This document shows positions 7,944 to 11,315 of a stretch of DNA of 11,315 nucleotides, piece after piece. A program made the position numbers and the translations under genes. Source of the DNA: Ruminococcus sp. UBA3280 (GTDB lineage: Bacteria > Bacillota > Clostridia > Oscillospirales > Ruminococcaceae). The notes beneath the pieces are model-generated. The model searched no databases and was not told where the DNA came from. It saw only the letters and a list, made by a program, of their open reading frames with translations. The stretch's first letter is position 1, and every line of letters begins with the position of its first letter. Location of the stretch: contig DETU01000014.1 of the NCBI GenBank assembly GCA_002362175.1, positions 1 through 11,315 of the forward strand, in the 5' to 3' direction.

Positions 7944-9104
7944 GGTATTGACCTTTCAAGAGCAAAACCACAGAACAATGATACAACTACAACACAGACA
8001 GCAGGAGAAGTAAACGCACCTGAAATTGAGGTCGTTGAGCAGTATGATATTGTTGCCGACAGAAAGCAGATGAATAACGAGCTTGTCGGTTCTCCCGAAG
8101 TTGACGCACTCGCAAGCGAAATTGTAATTGATGACCTTACAACTATTGTTTCGTTCGGTGCAGACGCAGCAGACGAAATATCAAAGGCTTCCGATGTTGT
8201 ACTCAACAGCATGAGTATGAGTCAGATTGATGATTCAGGACAAATGCTTGTTGCACTCGGCAAGATTATGGAAAAGTTCGACATTGATGAAATCAAAGAA
8301 AATCCCGGACTTTTTAAGAAAATTTTCGGCAATGCAAAAAAACAGCTTGACAAGATTCTTGCCAAGTATCACACTATGGGCGACGAGGTTGATAAGATTT
8401 ATGTTCAGCTTAGAAAGTATGAGGACGAAATAAAACAGGCAAACAAAAAGCTTGACCAGATGTTCAATGCAAATGTTGAGTATTATCATAAGCTTGTAAA
8501 GTATATTCTCGCAGGTGAGCAGGGTTGTCGTGAGATTGAGGCTTATCTTGAACAACGCAGACAGGATATGGCATCAACGGGTGATACCTCCATACAGTTT
8601 GAAATTCAGAATCTTGAACAGGCTCTCATGATGCTTGAACAGAGAACGCAGGATTTAAGAACTGCTGAAAGTATTGCAATGCAGTCAGTTCCGATGATAA
8701 AGATGATGGCTTTCAGTAATATGAATCTTGTCAGAAAAATCAACTCCGCGTTTATTGTTACTCTCCCTGTATTCAAACAGGCACTTGCTCAGGCTATGAT
8801 GCTTAAACGTCAGAAGATTCAGGCAGACGCTATTTCTGCTCTTGACGAAAAGACAAATGAAATGCTTATAAAAAATGCACATAATACTGTTGAGCAGTCC
8901 AAGATGATAGCAAGAATGGCTTCAGGAAGTTCAATAAAGATTGAAACTCTTGAAAAGTCATGGCAGACTATCATGAACGGTATCGACGAAACACGTCAGA
9001 TTCAGGACGACGCACGCAAACAGCGTCAGGAGGACCAGGTTAAGCTTCAGGCTATAAAGCAGGATTTCAACAAAAGATACAGTATGCCTGATTCAAGAAA
9101 ATAA
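7941..9104 (+). CDS. telA: toxic anion resistance protein, TelA/KlaA family (YceH-like)
   Basis: A 387-residue protein of the TelA family, first linked to tellurite resistance on plasmids and common in chromosomal ter-type operons. The core from about residue 110 to 350 is almost wholly helical, with long Gln/Glu/Lys-rich segments that probably form coiled-coil or helical-bundle structure. The family block is clear at about 232-285: a QRTQDLRTAES segment, then AMQSVPMIKMM, then a hydrophobic stretch leading to VTLPVFKQAL. There is no signal peptide or convincing membrane segment, so it is probably cytoplasmic or peripheral. Residues about 10-35 are a Thr/Asn/Gln-rich low-complexity tail. The protein is close to the usual length of B. 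subtilis YceH. It lies 2 bases after YceG and 25 bases before the first terD, so all are likely made together. The family call is firm. The molecular mechanism is not known, and the native role may not be tellurite resistance. Confidence 0.9.
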   Translation: MGIDLSRAKPQNNDTTTTQTAGEVNAPEIEVVEQYDIVADRKQMNNELVGSPEVDALASEIVIDDLTTIVSFGADAADEISKASDVVLNSMSMSQIDDSGQMLVALGKIMEKFDIDEIKENPGLFKKIFGNAKKQLDKILAKYHTMGDEVDKIYVQLRKYEDEIKQANKKLDQMFNANVEYYHKLVKYILAGEQGCREIEAYLEQRRQDMASTGDTSIQFEIQNLEQALMMLEQRTQDLRTAESIAMQSVPMIKMMAFSNMNLVRKINSAFIVTLPVFKQALAQAMMLKRQKIQADAISALDEKTNEMLIKNAHNTVEQSKMIARMASGSSIKIETLEKSWQTIMNGIDETRQIQDDARKQRQEDQVKLQAIKQDFNKRYSMPDSRK

Positions 9105-9129
9105 AATCATTTTAAGGAGGTAATGAATT

Positions 9130-9711
9130 ATGCCTATTAATTTATCAAAAGGTCAGAAAATTGACCTGACTAAAAGTAATCCGGGTCTTAAAAATATTAT
9201 GGTCGGTCTCGGCTGGGATATTAATATTTTTGATTCGGGTGCGGCTTTTGACCTTGACGCAGCAGCCTTTCTTCTCGGAAACAACGGTAAATGTCCGACA
9301 GATAACGAATTCATTTTTTACAGCAATCTGAAACATTCTTCAGGTGCGGTTGAACATATGGGCGATAACCTTACAGGTGAGGGTGAAGGTGACGACGAAC
9401 AGATTAAAATAAATCTTTCGAAAATTCCGTCCAATATAGAAAAAATTGCTTTCACTGTAACGATTTACGACGCTGACAACAGAAAGCAGAATTTCGGTCA
9501 GGTATCAAACGCTTTTATAAGAATCGTAAACAACGATACCAATGAAGAGCTTGTAAGATACGACCTCGGAGAAGATTTCTCAATTGAAACTGCTGTTGTG
9601 GTAGGTGAACTCTATAAGCATAACGGTGAATGGAAGTTTAACGCTATCGGAAGCGGTTTTCAGGGCGGACTTGCTGCACTCTGCGGTTATTACGGAATAG
9701 ATGCAGGCTGA
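9130..9711 (+). CDS. terD: TerD-family stress protein, copy 1
   Basis: A 193-residue TerD-domain protein. The family signature is intact: an N-terminal LSKGQKIDLTK strand, GLGWD (26-30), FDLD (40-43), then GDNLTG with the acidic run GEGDDE (78-90). Family members bind calcium through such Asp/Glu loops, so D30, D41, D43, D79, D88, D89 and E90 are candidate ligands. A conserved C-terminal part reads GELYKHNGEWKF then GSGFQGGL. It resembles the YceD/YceE branch of B. subtilis. An AAGGAGGT site at 9114-9121, 8 bases before the ATG, is the strongest ribosome binding site in the window, which suggests high output. It has no signal peptide and no membrane segment, so it is cytoplasmic or a cytoplasmic-face membrane partner of TerC-like proteins, none of which is seen here. 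It is a tandem paralogue of the next gene. Confidence 0.93.
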   Translation: MPINLSKGQKIDLTKSNPGLKNIMVGLGWDINIFDSGAAFDLDAAAFLLGNNGKCPTDNEFIFYSNLKHSSGAVEHMGDNLTGEGEGDDEQIKINLSKIPSNIEKIAFTVTIYDADNRKQNFGQVSNAFIRIVNNDTNEELVRYDLGEDFSIETAVVVGELYKHNGEWKFNAIGSGFQGGLAALCGYYGIDAG

Positions 9712-9744
9712 TTGTTTAAAATATAATATAAAGGAGTTTTTTGT

Positions 9745-10326
9745 ATGCCAGTTAGTTTAAGCAAGGGACAGAAAATAAGTCTCACAAAGGGTAATCCCGG
9801 TCTTAAAAAAGTTATTGTCGGTCTTGGCTGGGACGTTAACGCATTTGATACCGGTGCGTCTTTTGACCTCGATTCTTCGGCATTTCTTCTTACAGATGCC
9901 GGCAAGGTATCAAAGCCGGAAGATTTCGTTTTCTATGGCAACCTCAATCACCCGTCGGGTGCTGTTTCTCACTGCGGCGACAATCTCACGGGTGCGGGTG
10001 AAGGCGACGACGAACAGGTAAAAATTGACCTTTCAAAAATGCCGCCTGAAATCACAAAAATTGCTTTTACTGTTACCATTCATGAAGCAGAACAGAGAAG
10101 GCAGAATTTCGGACAGGTTAACAACTCTTTCATAAGAATCTACAATGAGGAAACGGGTGAAGAAATTCTCCGGTACGACCTTGGAGAAGATTTTTCAATT
10201 GAAACCGCCGCTGTATTCGGTGAACTTTACAAGCATAACGGTGAGTGGAAATTCAATGCTATCGGAAGCGGTTATCAGGGCGGACTTGCTGCACTTTGTG
10301 CAAGTTATGGCGTAGACGTTGAATAA
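9745..10326 (+). CDS. terD: TerD-family stress protein, copy 2
   Basis: A 193-residue TerD protein that aligns with copy 1 from end to end without gaps. By hand I count 137 identical positions of 193 (about 71%). All candidate metal residues are kept: D30, D41, D43, D79, D88, D89 and E90. Differences cluster at residues 50-60, a surface loop between strands, and at 109-114, while the C-terminal 40 residues are nearly unchanged. This points to an old tandem duplication followed by loop divergence under selection, not a recent copy. An AAGGAG site at 9731-9736 is 8 bases before the ATG. The 33-base gap after copy 1 has no promoter or terminator that I can see. Like its neighbours it probably acts in the cytoplasm in an envelope or metal-related stress response. 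That role comes from the family, not from this sequence. Confidence 0.93.
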   Translation: MPVSLSKGQKISLTKGNPGLKKVIVGLGWDVNAFDTGASFDLDSSAFLLTDAGKVSKPEDFVFYGNLNHPSGAVSHCGDNLTGAGEGDDEQVKIDLSKMPPEITKIAFTVTIHEAEQRRQNFGQVNNSFIRIYNEETGEEILRYDLGEDFSIETAAVFGELYKHNGEWKFNAIGSGYQGGLAALCASYGVDVE

Positions 10327-10349
10327 TAGAAAGAACTGAGGTATTTAAA

Positions 10350-10937
10350 ATGTCTGTAAGTTTACAGAAAGGACAGAAAATAAGTCTGTCAAAGGATAAT
10401 GTCGGTCTTTCATGTGTTATTGTCGGACTCGGCTGGGATGAGACACAGAAGAAAAAGGGACTTTTTGCAAGAAAAGAGAGTGCAATTGACTGTGACGCTT
10501 CCGCACTTCTCCTTACAAACGGAAAACTTGTCGGTAAGCAGGATATAGTATATTATGCACATCTTCGTCATGAGTCGGGAGGTGTAGTACATAAGGGCGA
10601 TAACCTTACAGGAGCAGGTGCAGGAGACGACGAGCAGATTGTTGTTGACCTGTCAAAAGTTCCTTATGGTGTTGACAGAATAGTTTTTGTTGTTAATATC
10701 TATCAGGCAGTACAGCGTGGTCAGCATTTCGGAATGATAAAAAATGCATTTATCAGAATTGTTGATAACAGAAACAACAATGAAATGTGCAGATATAATC
10801 TCACAGATGATTATTCAGGTTGTACGGCTATGATTTTCGGCGAAATCTATAAGCATAACAATGAATGGAAGTTCAACGCTGTAGGTCAGGGTACTGCTGA
10901 CGCAGGTCTTACCGAACTTGCAGGAAGATTCAGGTAA
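10350..10937 (+). CDS. divergent TerD-family protein (YceC-like branch)
   Basis: A 195-residue TerD-domain protein, clearly more distant from the first two. It keeps GLGWD (26-30), the D-x-D pair (D47, D49, here IDCD instead of FDLD), GDNLTG (83-88) and GAGDDE (90-95), so the metal loop looks complete. It differs by a Lys-rich insertion (about 33-44, QKKKGLFARKES) after GLGWD and by a C terminus without the GSGFQGGL motif. Both traits recall B. subtilis YceC. A GAGGT site at 10338-10342 is 7 bases before the ATG, and the gap after copy 2 is 23 bases. It is the last gene of the operon, with the terminator 6 bases after its stop. A separate partner or membrane contact through the basic loop is possible but is only inference. 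Confidence 0.9.
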   Translation: MSVSLQKGQKISLSKDNVGLSCVIVGLGWDETQKKKGLFARKESAIDCDASALLLTNGKLVGKQDIVYYAHLRHESGGVVHKGDNLTGAGAGDDEQIVVDLSKVPYGVDRIVFVVNIYQAVQRGQHFGMIKNAFIRIVDNRNNNEMCRYNLTDDYSGCTAMIFGEIYKHNNEWKFNAVGQGTADAGLTELAGRFR

Positions 10938-10943
10938 ATATAT

Positions 10944-10980
10944 TTCGGCAGGAGAAATCTTCTGCCGAATTATTTTTGTT
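10944..10980 (+). terminator. intrinsic terminator of the ter operon
   Basis: An 11-base-pair stem (TTCGGCAGGAG at 10944-10954 pairing with CTTCTGCCGAA at 10959-10969, one G-U pair) closes on an AAAT loop. It is followed by the U-rich tail TTATTTTTGTT at 10970-10980. It starts 6 bases after the last terD stop. This is a textbook Rho-independent terminator and sets the 3' end of the rhomboid-YceG-TelA-TerD unit. Confidence 0.92.
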
Positions 10981-11007
10981 GAAAGGAAGAATATAATGTT
11001 TTATAAT
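10979..11007 (+). promoter_or_regulatory. possible promoter directly after the terminator
   Basis: TTGAAA (10979-10984) and TATAAT (11002-11007) are separated by exactly 17 bases, close to the SigA consensus. A second TATAAT at 10992-10997 has no matching -35. If the 17-base pair is used, transcription would begin near 11014, inside the small gene as called from its best ribosome binding site, and translation would have to begin at the ATG at 11032. In such AT-rich DNA the match may be chance. Confidence 0.4.
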
Positions 11008-11274
11008 CATCTTTTGCTTGAAGTTTACTGCATGAATGATAAAAAATGTCCGAACGGTTTTAAACGGATACGGACGGAGTGCATGAAGTGTGAATTCTGT
11101 TCATATACTGAATGTCCTGCGGAGATAGCTGTTACAGACATAAACGGAATTGCTTCACATTGGATTGCCCTGAATGGTGAAGAAGCACATAAAAAGAAAA
11201 AATTAAAGTTATGGCATAAAATATGCATTAAAAAAATTGATAAGGCATATAAAAAGTATATGAAGAAAAAATAA
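10996..11274 (+). CDS. small Cys- and Lys-rich protein of unknown function
   Basis: A 92-residue protein that I do not recognise. Its main feature is a cysteine cluster, C18 then C29-x2-C32-x2-C35-x4-C40-P, which resembles a zinc-binding knuckle or a ferredoxin-like iron-sulfur motif with one extra residue before the last Cys. C12 and C77 are further cysteines. The C-terminal third is strongly basic (KKKK at 66-69, KKK at the end) and probably helical. There is no signal peptide. The ATG at 10996 has an AAGGAAG site at 10984-10990 about 6 bases upstream. The alternative ATG at 11032 gives 80 residues starting MNDKKCPNG, lacks a clear ribosome binding site but would suit the promoter-like sequence overlapping the 5' end. 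The gene lies after the ter terminator, so it is either expressed separately or by read-through. The basic tail and metal-like cluster would suit nucleic-acid binding, but that is a guess. Confidence 0.6.
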   Translation: MFYNHLLLEVYCMNDKKCPNGFKRIRTECMKCEFCSYTECPAEIAVTDINGIASHWIALNGEEAHKKKKLKLWHKICIKKIDKAYKKYMKKK

Positions 11275-11315
11275 TTTCATTTTCTTATAGTATAAATGTG
11301 ACGGAAATATGTTGG

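Larger units (their letters stand above)
9130..10326 (+). repeat. tandem terD gene duplication
   Basis: Two terD copies of identical length follow each other with a 33-base spacer. The encoded proteins match gap-free at about 71% of positions by hand count. The DNA has diverged at many third positions, so the repeat is ancient. The longest shared DNA blocks are near the 3' ends, around the region encoding GEWKFNAIGSG. Confidence 0.8.

Noticed and set aside
433..8882. Open frames of 60-125 codons on the minus strand and in other plus frames across the window
   Set aside because: All lie inside strongly supported genes, lack ribosome binding sites and encode Cys/Phe/Leu-rich low-quality sequence typical of antisense shadows.
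1..11315. CRISPR array, tRNA, rRNA, insertion sequence or attachment site
   Set aside because: I saw no regularly spaced direct repeats, tRNA-like cloverleaf, transposase-like protein or terminal inverted repeats. Coding sequence fills nearly the whole window.

Overview
The window is AT-rich, gene-dense DNA with every recognisable gene on the + strand, short intergenic gaps and GGAGG-type ribosome binding sites. This, together with a TTG start and YceG/TelA/TerD proteins resembling those of Bacillus subtilis, suggests a low-GC Firmicute. A gut or rumen Clostridia member (Ruminococcus-like) is my guess from codon use and is only an inference.

Region 1 (39-4945) is a two-gene unit. The first gene encodes a 1041-residue protein with a long unrecognised N-terminal half, a coiled coil and a C-terminal McrB-like AAA+ GTPase/ATPase module. 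The second encodes a 587-residue DUF2357 protein with a PD-(D/E)XK nuclease core, which fits an McrC-like partner. Together they look like a divergent type IV (McrBC-like) restriction or nucleic-acid defence module. The unit begins 38 bases into the window, so upstream partners may be missing.

Region 2 (about 4976-10980) is a ter-type stress operon. It starts from a strong-looking promoter (TTGACA, 18-base spacer, TATACT with an extended -10 TG). It encodes a rhomboid intramembrane protease, a YceG-family protein that appears to contain three tandem copies of one module, a TelA protein and three TerD-family proteins. It ends at a clear intrinsic terminator. Gaps between its genes are 2 to 33 bases, so one transcript is likely. 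No hairpin terminator separates region 1 from region 2, so read-through from the McrBC-like genes is possible.

Region 3 (10981-11315) holds one small Cys- and Lys-rich protein gene of unknown function. A second promoter-like sequence abuts the terminator. No TerC, ATP-grasp, HAD or phosphoribosyltransferase partner of typical ter loci is present inside the window.

A working picture, by inference: the AAA+/nuclease pair is the nucleic-acid-targeting arm, and the rhomboid/YceG/TelA/TerD operon is a membrane-linked stress arm of the same accessory locus. Three start sites were chosen from ribosome binding sites and promoter position: rhomboid at 5051, YceG at a TTG at 5650, and TelA at 7941.
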